Below are positions 43,026-51,286 of a stretch of 64,000 bases of DNA, piece after piece. Source of the stretch: Nocardia alni (GTDB lineage: Bacteria; Actinomycetota; Actinomycetes; Mycobacteriales; Mycobacteriaceae); NCBI RefSeq assembly GCF_019038435.1, contig NZ_JAGPOX010000022.1, positions 20,808-84,807 on the forward strand, read 5' to 3'. Every line of letters starts with the position of its first letter. Position 1 is the stretch's first letter. The position numbers and the translations under genes are program-made. The notes under the pieces are model-generated. The model was not told where the DNA came from and ran no database searches. It was given only the letters and a program-made list of their open reading frames with translations.

Positions 43026-43128
43026 GTGGTCATTTGGACGCCGTGCCGGTGGTCATCTGGCGACATTCGTGTGGTCATCTGGACGGTATTCTGGCGGTCA
43101 TCCAGACGGGCAATCCATGGTCATCTGG
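43026..43128. repeat. Five-copy iteron-like array, 22-23 bp period
   Basis: A 12-base motif GTGGTCATCTGG, with small changes, begins at 43026, 43049, 43071, 43094 and 43117 (spacing 23, 22, 23, 23). The five copies read GTGGTCATTTGG, GTGGTCATCTGG twice, GCGGTCATCCAG and ATGGTCATCTGG. Two helical turns per unit would place a protein on one face of the DNA. Repeats of this kind mark the ends of IS21-type elements or plasmid replication origins; no transposase or Rep gene is beside it. Confidence 0.75.
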
Positions 43129-43361
43129 CCGCCGACACTCCGCGTTGTCGATTCGATACCATCGCTGACTTCGCCCTGTTTATGGCCCGTCATAAAGGAG
43201 GCACGCAAAGAGAGAACCGACCGTCCCTCCCTGGAGCGGGAGTGAACGATCGGCTATATGGCGCTGATAGTACATTGCTCCAGTCTGGCAGTTAGCGGAC
43301 AGCGGTGTCCCGTGTCGCGACCGGTGTGATGGCTGCCGTACTGCTATGCGCTGATGCCCGC

Positions 43362-43484
43362 GCACAGCTCAACGTTGTCAGTCCGGGGTGGGTGGTCGAG
43401 ACGTTGGGGCGCGATGAGGCGGGCGGAACGCCGGTGCGTGACGTCGCCGCGGTGTACGTCGCGGGGTTCGGGGCTCGCCGAACG
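43362..43484 (+). pseudogene. C-terminal fragment of a short-chain dehydrogenase
   Basis: The frame reads ADARAQLNVVSPGWVVETLG, then GTPVRDVAAVYVAGF. This resembles the end of small SDR proteins (RINVVSPGWV-ETL, GTPV-DVA-AYV). The nucleotide-binding and YxxxK parts are absent upstream, where the iteron-like array lies. A relic. Confidence 0.45.
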
Positions 43485-43600
43485 GAAAGATCTTGCGCCC
43501 CTGAAACCTCGCGCGCGGCTTGGTCTGTGGCGTGACGGATGCCTTACCGGGTGTGTAACTGCGGGTAGTATGTGGTGACACGATTCTGGAGGGGGACATC

Positions 43601-43774
43601 ATGTCGTCGGACAGTCACCGCGGGCAGGTTGATGATCCACGCGCCCGATGGCGCCGCTTGCCCGCCGAACCTGACCACTACGTCGAGGAAACCCACACGG
43701 ACGGTAGTTCGTCGAACTACACGGTGCCCGCTGTCGATCCGACCCAGGACTTCATCCGCCTCTACGGCGGTTAG
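43601..43774 (+). CDS. Small unknown protein
   Basis: A 57-codon gene with ATG at 43601, preceded by GGAGGGGG 5 bases upstream. The peptide MSSDSHRGQVDDPRARWRRL continues with acidic and aromatic residues (DHYVEETHTDGSSSNYTVP) and ends DPTQDFIRLYGG before TAG. No signal peptide or membrane helix, no known domain. The reading frame has the high-GC third positions of real genes here, and the ribosome site is good, so it is likely expressed. Neighbours give no clue to its role. Confidence 0.5.
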   Translation: MSSDSHRGQVDDPRARWRRLPAEPDHYVEETHTDGSSSNYTVPAVDPTQDFIRLYGG

Positions 43775-43882
43775 TGACCTGTGCCAGGCACTTTGGGTCG
43801 AATTCACCGCGGATGATTCATCGGTGATGTGCATGCGGCACCCTCGGAGCAGCGACCTGTTCGAAGAGTAGCCCTCGTGGCC

Positions 43883-45052
43883 CTATGAGTCGTGGGACGG
43901 CTCGGTGTGTTCTCCCAGTAGGGAATTGGTGTGTTCGCCCAGTTGTGGGGCGGGGCGGGCGGCGACGTGTTCACCGTTTACCGACATGGGTAGGCCGGGG
44001 GCCGGGTACTCGCCGATGCCTGGTTGCTTCAGTGGGGTGAATAGGGGGTTGTCGGTGACGCGGGGGTCGGTCGCGACTTCGTGGAAGGTGCGGTAGCGCT
44101 CCCAGAGGACCGAGGTGGCGGCCAGGGCGGTGGAGATCTGTTCGGCCGTGTGGTCGCGGAACCAGGGGGTGTAGAGCGCTGTCAGTAGGTCGCGGTGCTG
44201 GTAGCGGGTGCCTTCGTCTGTGAAGTCCGCGTTCAGGGCTTCGGCCAGGGCGGTTATCGTCGCGGTGTGGCCGGTTAGTTCGGTGAGGTCGCGGAAGTGT
44301 CTGGGGGTCAAGGTGACCACCATGAAGGCGATGCCGTCGGCGCTGGTGAAGTGCTGGCCGTATTGGCCGTAGAGGCCGTTGCCCAGGCGGGGGCGCTCGC
44401 GTCCGCAGATCAGTGCTTCGGTGAGGAAACCCAGGTTGCCGGCTGTGGCCAGCGCGACATCCTCCAGGGGGAGGGTGATTCGGCTGCCTTCGCCGGTCGC
44501 GTCGCGGTGGCGCAGTGCTGCGGTGATCGCCAGTGCGGCGTAGACGCCGCAGAGTACGTCCCATGCGGGCAGTACGTGGTTGACCGGGCCGTCGTGGTCG
44601 GCGGGGCCGGTGACGAGAGGAAAGCCGGCTGCGGCGTTGACTGTGTAGTCGACGGCCGCCGAACCGTCCGCGCGCCCGAGTATCTCCAGCCGGATCAGGT
44701 CGGGCCTGCGCGCCGCGAGCCTGTCGTAGTCGAGCCAGTCGCGGCCGGCGGTATTGGTGAGCAGGATGCCGCGCTCGACGATGAGATCGGTGACGCGCTG
44801 CTGTCCGGCGGGTGTGCGCAGGTCGGCGGTGACCGAGTGCTTACCCTTGTTCAACCCGGTCCAGTAGATGCTCTCGCCCTCGTCGGTCAGCGGCCAGCGA
44901 TGACAGTCGGCAGCGCCGCCGATCGGATCGACCCGCACGACGTCCGCGCCGAGCTGCGCCAACGTCATCCCTGCCAGCGGCGAGGCCACGAAACTGGAGA
45001 TTTCCACGATGCGTGCGTCGCTCAGCGGCTGTGTTGCTTCTCGTATCGTCAC
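43883..45052 (-). CDS. CaiB/BaiF-family CoA transferase
   Basis: A 389-residue class III CoA transferase. The N-terminus ARIVEISSFVASPLAGMTLAQLGADVVRVDPIGG and DLRTPAGQQRVTDLIVERGI match the family; LPAWDVLCGVYAALAITAALRHRDATGEGSRI is the central part. GTG 45052 overlaps the stop of the Mce-associated gene by GTGA, so it is the last gene of the mce operon and probably transfers CoA to a compound brought in by the Mce system. Confidence 0.87.
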   Translation of the reverse strand: MTIREATQPLSDARIVEISSFVASPLAGMTLAQLGADVVRVDPIGGAADCHRWPLTDEGESIYWTGLNKGKHSVTADLRTPAGQQRVTDLIVERGILLTNTAGRDWLDYDRLAARRPDLIRLEILGRADGSAAVDYTVNAAAGFPLVTGPADHDGPVNHVLPAWDVLCGVYAALAITAALRHRDATGEGSRITLPLEDVALATAGNLGFLTEALICGRERPRLGNGLYGQYGQHFTSADGIAFMVVTLTPRHFRDLTELTGHTATITALAEALNADFTDEGTRYQHRDLLTALYTPWFRDHTAEQISTALAATSVLWERYRTFHEVATDPRVTDNPLFTPLKQPGIGEYPAPGLPMSVNGEHVAARPAPQLGEHTNSLLGEHTEPSHDS

Positions 45053-45564
45053 AATGGTGTCATATCACTGATGAGCCAGTGCCCGTCATCCTGTTCGGCG
45101 GTGACGGTGACCCGGCTGGACGTCGTGGTCGGTGTCGGCACGGCGGTACTGATGGTCACCTGGTCGATGAACATCAGTAGCGTCGCGCGGCCGGCCGAGG
45201 CCGACAGGACCGCGGTGGACACGACCCGCGCTCTGGTGCTCACGCCTTTCTCCTTGGCCACCGGGACGATCGTCTTGTCCACCAAGGCGTGGTACTGATC
45301 CTGGAACGAGCCGGTGAGTCCCCGCACGGCATCGAGATCCTTGTCGACCGTGGTGGAGCTGTAACTGAGCATCGCCGTGACGGTGTCCGTGGCCGCCGGT
45401 GGCGCATCGCGGCGCGCGGCCGCTACGGCGGACTCGCGCTGGTTCTCCCGCACGAGTAGCACGGCGACCACCGTGACCGCGACGATGATGGCGGTTGTCA
45501 ATGGAATTATGGTCAGCCGCAAGATCTTTCGGATACGGCGAAGAAGCTGTGATTGCTCGGTCAT
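45049..45564 (-). CDS. Mce-associated membrane protein
   Basis: A 171-residue protein with one N-terminal membrane helix (LTIIPLTTAIIVAVTVVAVLLV) and an extracytoplasmic domain ending VTAEQDDGHWLISDMTPL. This layout, with an NTF2-like outer domain and the closing W-I-SD--P, is the Mce-associated (Mas) protein family found after mceF. It probably stabilises the Mce complex in the cell wall. ATGA overlap with the upstream Mas gene. Confidence 0.85.
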   Translation of the reverse strand: MTEQSQLLRRIRKILRLTIIPLTTAIIVAVTVVAVLLVRENQRESAVAAARRDAPPAATDTVTAMLSYSSTTVDKDLDAVRGLTGSFQDQYHALVDKTIVPVAKEKGVSTRARVVSTAVLSASAGRATLLMFIDQVTISTAVPTPTTTSSRVTVTAEQDDGHWLISDMTPL

Positions 45565-46334
45565 GGCACGAACTCCACATCGGATACCTTCAGTGCGCCG
45601 CCGATTACTTTTACTCTCACGCTGAATCGGTAGGCGCGCGGTTGCTGCTGCTGGTTCTGCGCGTTGGTCACCTTCGCGTCCGCGGCGACGATGACGGTGA
45701 TCGAGCCGTCGTTCGGCGCCGCGGCGCCAGAGTCCGTGACGATGCCGGCGGCGAGGACTTGGCCGGTCGACAGGACGTCCGAGTCCTGCACGGTTTTCAC
45801 GAAATCGATGGTCTGGTTGTGTATTTCGTCCGTGAAGGGTGGTGCCGCGAGGGCGCTGAGGCGGGAGAAGTCCGCGGCGGCTGTGCGTTTGTCGATATTG
45901 ATCAGATCGGTGACCGCGCGCCGGGCCGTGTCGATGACGGCGGCCTGATGCTGTGCTGCGGAGTGGGTTCGCCCGTGATCGCGTTGTGCCAGAACGGCCA
46001 CGATGCAGGCGGCGGCCAGTGCGACGACGGCGATCGCGACCGCCATGATGCGAAAGATGGTGCGTCTCAGACCGAGCCGGGCGAAATTCGGTCGCGGCAG
46101 GTGTATCGGCTCACGCTGCGGGAGAGTCGACTCTGCGGATTCCTCGGTAGCGGTGGACTTTGCGGAATCGGATCGCGTTGTGCGAATGCGCTTTTCGACG
46201 CTCGACTGATCGGTGGACCCCGCCGGTGGCCCGGTCGGTCGAGTAGCGCGCCTTCGTAGTGACGAAGGTGTACTCGGGATGGCCGCCGGGGGATCGGCCG
46301 TCAGGGGAGCGGGGCGGTCAACAGTGATGTCCAT
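45561..46334 (-). CDS. Mce-associated membrane protein
   Basis: A 257-residue protein with a long basic, proline-rich cytoplasmic N-terminus (about 90 residues), one membrane helix (FRIMAVAIAVVALAAACIVAVLA) and an outer domain of the Mas type (VDTARRAVTDLINIDKRTAAADFSRLSALA for example, cut in the middle as read, ending VRVKVIGGALKVSDVEFVP). Its start overlaps the end of mceF by 34 bases, and its end the next Mas gene by 4. Same operon and role as its neighbour. Confidence 0.82.
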   Translation of the reverse strand: MDITVDRPAPLTADPPAAIPSTPSSLRRRATRPTGPPAGSTDQSSVEKRIRTTRSDSAKSTATEESAESTLPQREPIHLPRPNFARLGLRRTIFRIMAVAIAVVALAAACIVAVLAQRDHGRTHSAAQHQAAVIDTARRAVTDLINIDKRTAAADFSRLSALAAPPFTDEIHNQTIDFVKTVQDSDVLSTGQVLAAGIVTDSGAAAPNDGSITVIVAADAKVTNAQNQQQQPRAYRFSVRVKVIGGALKVSDVEFVP

Positions 46335-47965
46335 GCCGGATCCTGGTTGGCTGGTTGGTTCGCTGACGGGTGAATATCGATGTGGCGGTATGCGTTTGCA
46401 TCGGGGGCGAGGTATACGTTGCTCCCGGGAAGATAGCGGGCGACCCCAGCGGGTGCCGGGCTGTTCACCGGCGCGGGATAGGTGGCTGTGGGGCCGCTCG
46501 CTAGGGGATAGGTGGCTGCGGGGCTGTTCGCTGGCACGGGACCGGCGGCTGTGGGACCGTTCGCTGGTGAGGGACCAGTGGCTGCGTGGCCGTTCGCCGG
46601 TGAGGGATCGGCCGCTGCGGGGCTATTCGTCGGCGCGGGATAGGTGGCTGTGGGGCCGTTCACTGGCGGGTTACCGGTGGCTGCGGGGCCGTCTGCTGGC
46701 GGGGAACCGGCGGCTGCGGGGCCGTCTGCTGGCGGGGGACCGGCGGCCGTCGGTGCGGGGCCCACGTCAGCGGGACCGTTGTCACCGCTGGGTGGCAGCT
46801 CACCGTTGAGGCACTGATCGGGGCTGGCCGCGCGCACGCCAGGATTGTTGAGACACGGGATGTTTCGCATGCCGCGCACGGCGAACGGAGAGTTGTGCGG
46901 CACATTGCAATACAGATTGGAAGGGGTGTCCGGACTGTCGTCGGCGGTGGGCGGGCGCCGCTGACTCGCGGGCAGATATCCGGCGGTACAGGCCGGTGGA
47001 TCCTGGACCTCCATGGCGAATATGACCCGGGCGCCGCCGTCGGCCGCGCCGCGCAGCCCGGTTGTGTTCTGCGCCGCGATCATCGGCGGCAGCAGCACGA
47101 GGATCTCCTCGATGGCGGGGTTGTAGGTCAGCGCGACCTGGCCGGTGGTGGTCAGATTCGCCAGCAGCAGCGGCAGTGTGGGGGACAGCTGCTGGAACAG
47201 CTGGTCGGCGGTGTCGGCCGCGGCGGGACCGCGTTGCAGGATGCCGCGCAGGGCGGGGTCGACGGTGTGCAGCTGTGCGGTGAGGTCGGCGATATTCGCT
47301 GCCCAGGAACGGATGTCGTCGCTCGAGACCAGTTGGGTATTCAGCAGCGGGGTCAGTTGCCGCACCAGCGTGGTGAGGGCGTCCCCGTTGGCTGCCAGCG
47401 CATCGACGAACGCGGTGGTGGAGTCGAGCAGGGTCGCCAGATCCCCTCCGGCGCCGGCTAATCCGCGTGATGCCTGATCGAGCACCGTGTGCAGGGTGTC
47501 CGGCGGGAGCGAGGCCAGAATCCTGCGGGTCTGGTCCAGAATGGGACCGATCTGGTCGGCGACCCGCACGCGATCGACCGGGATGGTGGACCCGTCGCGC
47601 AGGAACGGCCCATGTCCGACCCTCGGTTGCAGATCGACGTACTGCTCGCCGATGGCCGACACGCTGCGCACCCGGGCCGTCAGATCGGCGGGCACCCGCA
47701 CCGAATCGACCAGCGACAATGTGGCGGTGACCCCGCCCGGCGTCAGATCGACGGAGTCGATGCGCCCGATCGTGTACCCGTCGTAGGTGACGTTGGCGTC
47801 GTGATATAGGCCGCCGGCCCTGGGCAGGTCGACCACCACGCGATAGTGGCCGATGCCGAGCGCGGCCGGGATCCGCAGATAGTAGACGCCGGTGAACGCG
47901 GTGGACACGACCGCGATGATCACGAAGATGATCAACTGGATGCGGACCAGGCGAGAGGTGATCAT
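46301..47965 (-). CDS. mceF: Mce-family protein, sixth of the operon
   Basis: A 554-residue MceF-type protein. It has a membrane anchor (LVRIQLIIFVIIAVVSTAFTGVYYL) and an MlaD/Mce domain (YRVVVDLPRAGGLYHDANVTYDGYTIGRIDSV) at residues 40-120, a helical coil of about 180 residues, then a Pro/Ala-rich tail. Residues 413-506 are 11-residue repeats such as ANGPTAAGPVP, coded by 33-base units, not usual in MceF. The last residues of the family follow (SNVYLAPDANAYRHIDIHPS). It overlaps mceE by ATGA. Confidence 0.88.
   Translation of the reverse strand: MITSRLVRIQLIIFVIIAVVSTAFTGVYYLRIPAALGIGHYRVVVDLPRAGGLYHDANVTYDGYTIGRIDSVDLTPGGVTATLSLVDSVRVPADLTARVRSVSAIGEQYVDLQPRVGHGPFLRDGSTIPVDRVRVADQIGPILDQTRRILASLPPDTLHTVLDQASRGLAGAGGDLATLLDSTTAFVDALAANGDALTTLVRQLTPLLNTQLVSSDDIRSWAANIADLTAQLHTVDPALRGILQRGPAAADTADQLFQQLSPTLPLLLANLTTTGQVALTYNPAIEEILVLLPPMIAAQNTTGLRGAADGGARVIFAMEVQDPPACTAGYLPASQRRPPTADDSPDTPSNLYCNVPHNSPFAVRGMRNIPCLNNPGVRAASPDQCLNGELPPSGDNGPADVGPAPTAAGPPPADGPAAAGSPPADGPAATGNPPVNGPTATYPAPTNSPAAADPSPANGHAATGPSPANGPTAAGPVPANSPAATYPLASGPTATYPAPVNSPAPAGVARYLPGSNVYLAPDANAYRHIDIHPSANQPANQDPAWTSLLTAPLP
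46448..46765 (-). repeat. 33-bp minisatellite inside mceF
   Basis: Eight complete and one partial unit of 33 bases code for an 11-residue Pro/Ala/Gly-rich motif (ADGPAAAGSPP, VNGPTATYPAP, TNSPAAADPSP and variants). One unit has lost a codon. Expansion by slippage would not change the frame, so strain-to-strain length difference is likely. The tail lies outside the membrane. Confidence 0.75.
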
Positions 47966-49011
47966 CGGCCGGCTCCGCGTGCGGGCGGTGCGGCGAACGG
48001 GGTACCGAACAGCAGGCCCTGCTGCAGGCTCGGCAGGGTGAGATCGGCCTCGGCCCACAGGTTCATATAGTCGCCGCGAATGCCGTTGCAGACCAGGATC
48101 GGCGGGAAGGGAAAGGTGGCGAGCTGATTGAGATTGGCGATCAGATCGTCACCGGTCTCGGAGACCTTCCGCAGAACCGGCACGAGATCGGCCAGGGTCT
48201 CGCGCAGATCGCCCTGGGTCCGGTCGATCAGCGTGGTCCCGGCGTCACCGAAGCGGGTCAGCGCGGCGAAGGCGTCGGTCAGGTCCTGGCGCTGCTGGGC
48301 GAGCACTCCGAGCGCCGGGCCTATGGCGGCGACGGCCTTACCCAGAGTGCCGTTCTGATCGGAAAGCTGCGCGGCGAAGCGGTTCAGATTGTCCAGCGTG
48401 GCGGTGATGGCTGCCCGCTGTGAATCCAGTTGGCCCAGTAGCGTATTCAACTGGTCGATCACGGTGTTCACCGAACCCTGATGTCCGCCGATGGCCTTGT
48501 CCGTCTCGGTGATGATGGTTTGCAGGTTTCCCAGTCCGCCACCGTCGAGCACCACGGCCAATGCCGCGAGAGTCTGCTCGGTGGTGGGGTAGTCGCCGGC
48601 CCGTCGCAACGGGATGACACTGCCGTCGCCGAGCCTGCCCTGCGGGTCGGGCGGTGAGTCGAGTTCGATGTGGGTGGCGCCCAGGAGGCTGGTCTGCCCG
48701 ATCTGGGCGGTGGCGTTGGCGGGCAGGACAGTACCGCGATCAAGCGTCACGGTGACCCGGGCGTGCCAGTCCTCGGTGGTGATCGACGTGATGGAACCGA
48801 CCTCCACATCGTGCACGAGCACAGGAGAATTCGGTGTGATGGTGGTGGCGTCCGGCATCTGGATGATCACCCGGTAACTGCCGGGTCCGTGCCCCTTCGT
48901 CCCGGGCAGCGGCAGTGAGTTCAACCCGCTCCACTGACAGCCGGATGCCATGGCACACAGCATGATTCCACACAGCAGGGCCGGAAGGCGATAGCGGCGT
49001 GCGGCATTCAC
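47962..49011 (-). CDS. mceE: Mce-family lipoprotein, fifth of the operon
   Basis: A 349-residue MceE-type lipoprotein. GTG 49011 overlaps the stop of mceD by GTGA and gives the signal RYRLPALLCGIMLCAMASGC with the lipobox MASGC and lipidated Cys25; the longer frame to 49164 would bury the signal and is not used. The Mce domain (YRVIIQMPDATTITPNSPVL, ARVTVTLDRGTVLPANATAQ) and a coiled helical region follow. Anchored in the outer face of the membrane, it is part of the tubular Mce hexamer. Confidence 0.88.
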   Translation of the reverse strand: MNAARRYRLPALLCGIMLCAMASGCQWSGLNSLPLPGTKGHGPGSYRVIIQMPDATTITPNSPVLVHDVEVGSITSITTEDWHARVTVTLDRGTVLPANATAQIGQTSLLGATHIELDSPPDPQGRLGDGSVIPLRRAGDYPTTEQTLAALAVVLDGGGLGNLQTIITETDKAIGGHQGSVNTVIDQLNTLLGQLDSQRAAITATLDNLNRFAAQLSDQNGTLGKAVAAIGPALGVLAQQRQDLTDAFAALTRFGDAGTTLIDRTQGDLRETLADLVPVLRKVSETGDDLIANLNQLATFPFPPILVCNGIRGDYMNLWAEADLTLPSLQQGLLFGTPFAAPPARGAGR

Positions 49012-50264
49012 CGTGGTTGTCCCGGTAGCAGGAGTTGCTGGAGCTGCGGTGGACTGTAGATGACCTGACCGGGCCCCGCGCCGGTGCCGATGGTCGGGTT
49101 GACGGTGATCGGCGGGTAGTTCATCCGCAGCGTATTCAGCAGGGGTCCGAGGTATTGCTGGCACAGTCCGGCTCCTTGCTCGGAAGTGGCGTTCGACAGC
49201 CCGGCGATGGCGCCGCAGACGAAGTCGATCGGATTGCCGAAGTTCGAGAATCCCGGCACACCCGTGATCGCGCCCTGACCTGGGTTGTAGGTGTTGTAGT
49301 AGTTCGACAGCGCGGTCGGCGCGCGGTGCAGAACTGTCGCCAGGGCATCACGCCGGCTGGCGAGCACTCCGGTGGCATCGGCCAATTGCTGTACCTGCGT
49401 GGTGATTTCGTCGCGGTGCGTGGTGACGAACTGCTGGACGTCGCCGATCGCGGTGTTCAGGTCGCTCAGCGCCGTCGCCAACTCGTCGTGACTGTCGGCC
49501 AGCACGTCCGTCACCGAAGCCAGCCTGCCCTGGAAGACCACGATCTGCTGCTGGCTCGCGGCGAGCGCGGTGGTGAACGCCTGCAAGTTGCGGATGGTGG
49601 AGAACAGGTCCGTGCTGCCCGCCGACAGCGTCGCCATGGTGGCCGACAACTGGTGCAGGCTCTGCCGGAGCAGATCACCGTTGCCGTCGAGCGCCGCGGC
49701 GGCGGAGCCGAGCAGGCGCGCGCCGGGGCCCGTGGGATCCTCCGGTCGCGGCGCCAGAGCGTCGGTGAGCCGGGACAGCTGCGCCTCGACCTGATCCCAC
49801 TCGACCGGGACGGCGGTGTGATCGATCGGAATGTCGATATCGTGATCCGTGCCGGGGCCGCCGGTCCACGCCGGTGTCAGCTGGACGAACCGGGCGGCGA
49901 CCAGGCTCTGCGCCATCACCACGGCCTGCACACCGAGCGGCAGGCGCAGCGATCGGGGTATCCGCATCCGGACGGTGAGCGCGGTGCCGTCGGTGCGAAT
50001 GGATTCGACGGTCCCCACCTTCACCCCGACCACACGGACCTCGTCACCCTGATACAGACCGTTGGTCGCGGTGAAATGCGCTGTGACGGTGTAATACCGC
50101 GACTGCTGGACGATGTGGTATCCGGTGGCGACCACGGCGATCACCACCACTGCGGCAGTGAGCAGAACCAGCCACCGGCGTATACCGCTGCCCGCCTGAG
50201 CGAACCGTCGAGACAGCGCATATCGGAGCACAGCCGAGGACTGGGCGAATACGCGGGCGATCAT
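49008..50264 (-). CDS. mceD: Mce-family protein, fourth of the operon
   Basis: A 418-residue MceD-type protein with a membrane anchor (RWLVLLTAAVVVIAVVATGYHIVQ) and an Mce domain (YYTVTAHFTATNGLYQGDEV, ESIRTDGTALTVRMRIPRSL) at residues 50-130. The long helical segment has many Gln and Ser residues (LAASQQQIVVFQGRLASVTD). The end holds a Pro/Gly-rich piece (INPTIGTGAGPGQVIYSPPQ-like). It overlaps mceC by ATGA. Part of the lipid-importing Mce assembly. Confidence 0.87.
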   Translation of the reverse strand: MIARVFAQSSAVLRYALSRRFAQAGSGIRRWLVLLTAAVVVIAVVATGYHIVQQSRYYTVTAHFTATNGLYQGDEVRVVGVKVGTVESIRTDGTALTVRMRIPRSLRLPLGVQAVVMAQSLVAARFVQLTPAWTGGPGTDHDIDIPIDHTAVPVEWDQVEAQLSRLTDALAPRPEDPTGPGARLLGSAAAALDGNGDLLRQSLHQLSATMATLSAGSTDLFSTIRNLQAFTTALAASQQQIVVFQGRLASVTDVLADSHDELATALSDLNTAIGDVQQFVTTHRDEITTQVQQLADATGVLASRRDALATVLHRAPTALSNYYNTYNPGQGAITGVPGFSNFGNPIDFVCGAIAGLSNATSEQGAGLCQQYLGPLLNTLRMNYPPITVNPTIGTGAGPGQVIYSPPQLQQLLLPGQPR

Positions 50265-51286
50265 TTGACACTCGGAATCGGCAGCGGCGCCGGCGGAAGC
50301 CCGAACAGCGTGTTGAGCAGCGGCTGAGTGTAGTTGCCCGGCACCAGATTTTGCAGATAGGCGTAGAAGTACGGTCCGCTGGCGACCGCGTCACCGAGGG
50401 TGCCGATATAGGTCGACAGGCCCTGAATGGCCTTCCCCACGTTGTCGCGATCCTTGATCACCACGGCCAGCACCTGCCCGAGCTTGTCCAGCGCCGGACC
50501 CAGCGCGGCGTCGTTGTCGTGCACCACCCCGGACAGTTGCCGTGACACCTGGTCGATCCCAATGATGAGACCGCCCAGCGCCCGGCCGCGGGCCTGTAGC
50601 TCACCCAGCAGCGAATTGCCGTCCAGCAGCAGGGTATTCACCTGTGGCGCACGGTTCGCCAGTGCCGTGGTGACCTGTTCGGCCCCGGAGAGCAGGCTTC
50701 GCAGTGCCGCGTCACGCTGGTTGACCGTGTCGGACAGGCGTTTCATCCCGTCCAGGGCCGGACGAATCTGGGGCGCGGCCGCCGAGAGTACGTCGGAGGT
50801 GCTGTCCAGCGCCCGGGTCAACTGGTCGAGGTCGATGCCCTGCAGGGTGTCGGTCGCCTCGTTGAGGATGGTCGGCAGGGTGTATCCGGAGCGGGTGCGC
50901 GCGAGCGGGATGGTGGCGCGAGGATGCAGTCGGCCCGCACCCGCAGGGGAAATCTGCACCGACCGCCTGCCCAGCAGCGAGGTGGTCTTGATGGCGGCTG
51001 TGGTCGCGTCGCCGAGCGCGATATCGGGATCGGCGGTGAAGGTGACGCGGGCGTGACCGGCGTCCACGGTGATGGCCGTGATCGTGCCGACCTTGACACC
51101 CGCGGCCATGACATCGTCGCCGGCCAGCAGCCCGCTCGCGTCGTCGAACAGGGCCGAATACCGTTCGGTGGGCGCGGCCAGCAGCGGGATCTTGTCGAAC
51201 TGCAGTGAGATCAGGCAGATCGCGACGGTCATCACGATGCCGATCAGGCCCGTCCGGAATGCCTGGTGTGGAGTGAGTCGCTTCAT
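50261..51286 (-). CDS. mceC: Mce-family protein, third of the operon
   Basis: A 341-residue MceC-type protein. Start MKRLTPHQAFRTGLIGIVMT gives a short basic N-terminus and a membrane anchor; the Mce domain (YSALFDDASGLLAGDDVMAA, ARVTFTADPDIALGDATTAA) is followed by SGYTLPTILNEATDTLQGID and the helical region. The end reads FGLPPAPLPIPSVK. Start 51286 overlaps the mceB stop by ATGA; the longer frame to 51379 is not used. Confidence 0.87.
   Translation of the reverse strand: MKRLTPHQAFRTGLIGIVMTVAICLISLQFDKIPLLAAPTERYSALFDDASGLLAGDDVMAAGVKVGTITAITVDAGHARVTFTADPDIALGDATTAAIKTTSLLGRRSVQISPAGAGRLHPRATIPLARTRSGYTLPTILNEATDTLQGIDLDQLTRALDSTSDVLSAAAPQIRPALDGMKRLSDTVNQRDAALRSLLSGAEQVTTALANRAPQVNTLLLDGNSLLGELQARGRALGGLIIGIDQVSRQLSGVVHDNDAALGPALDKLGQVLAVVIKDRDNVGKAIQGLSTYIGTLGDAVASGPYFYAYLQNLVPGNYTQPLLNTLFGLPPAPLPIPSVK

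Noticed and set aside
43026..43128. CRISPR or attachment site reading of the five-box array
   Set aside because: Units are too short and degenerate for CRISPR repeats, spacing is 22-23 bases, and no integrase or tRNA gene is near.
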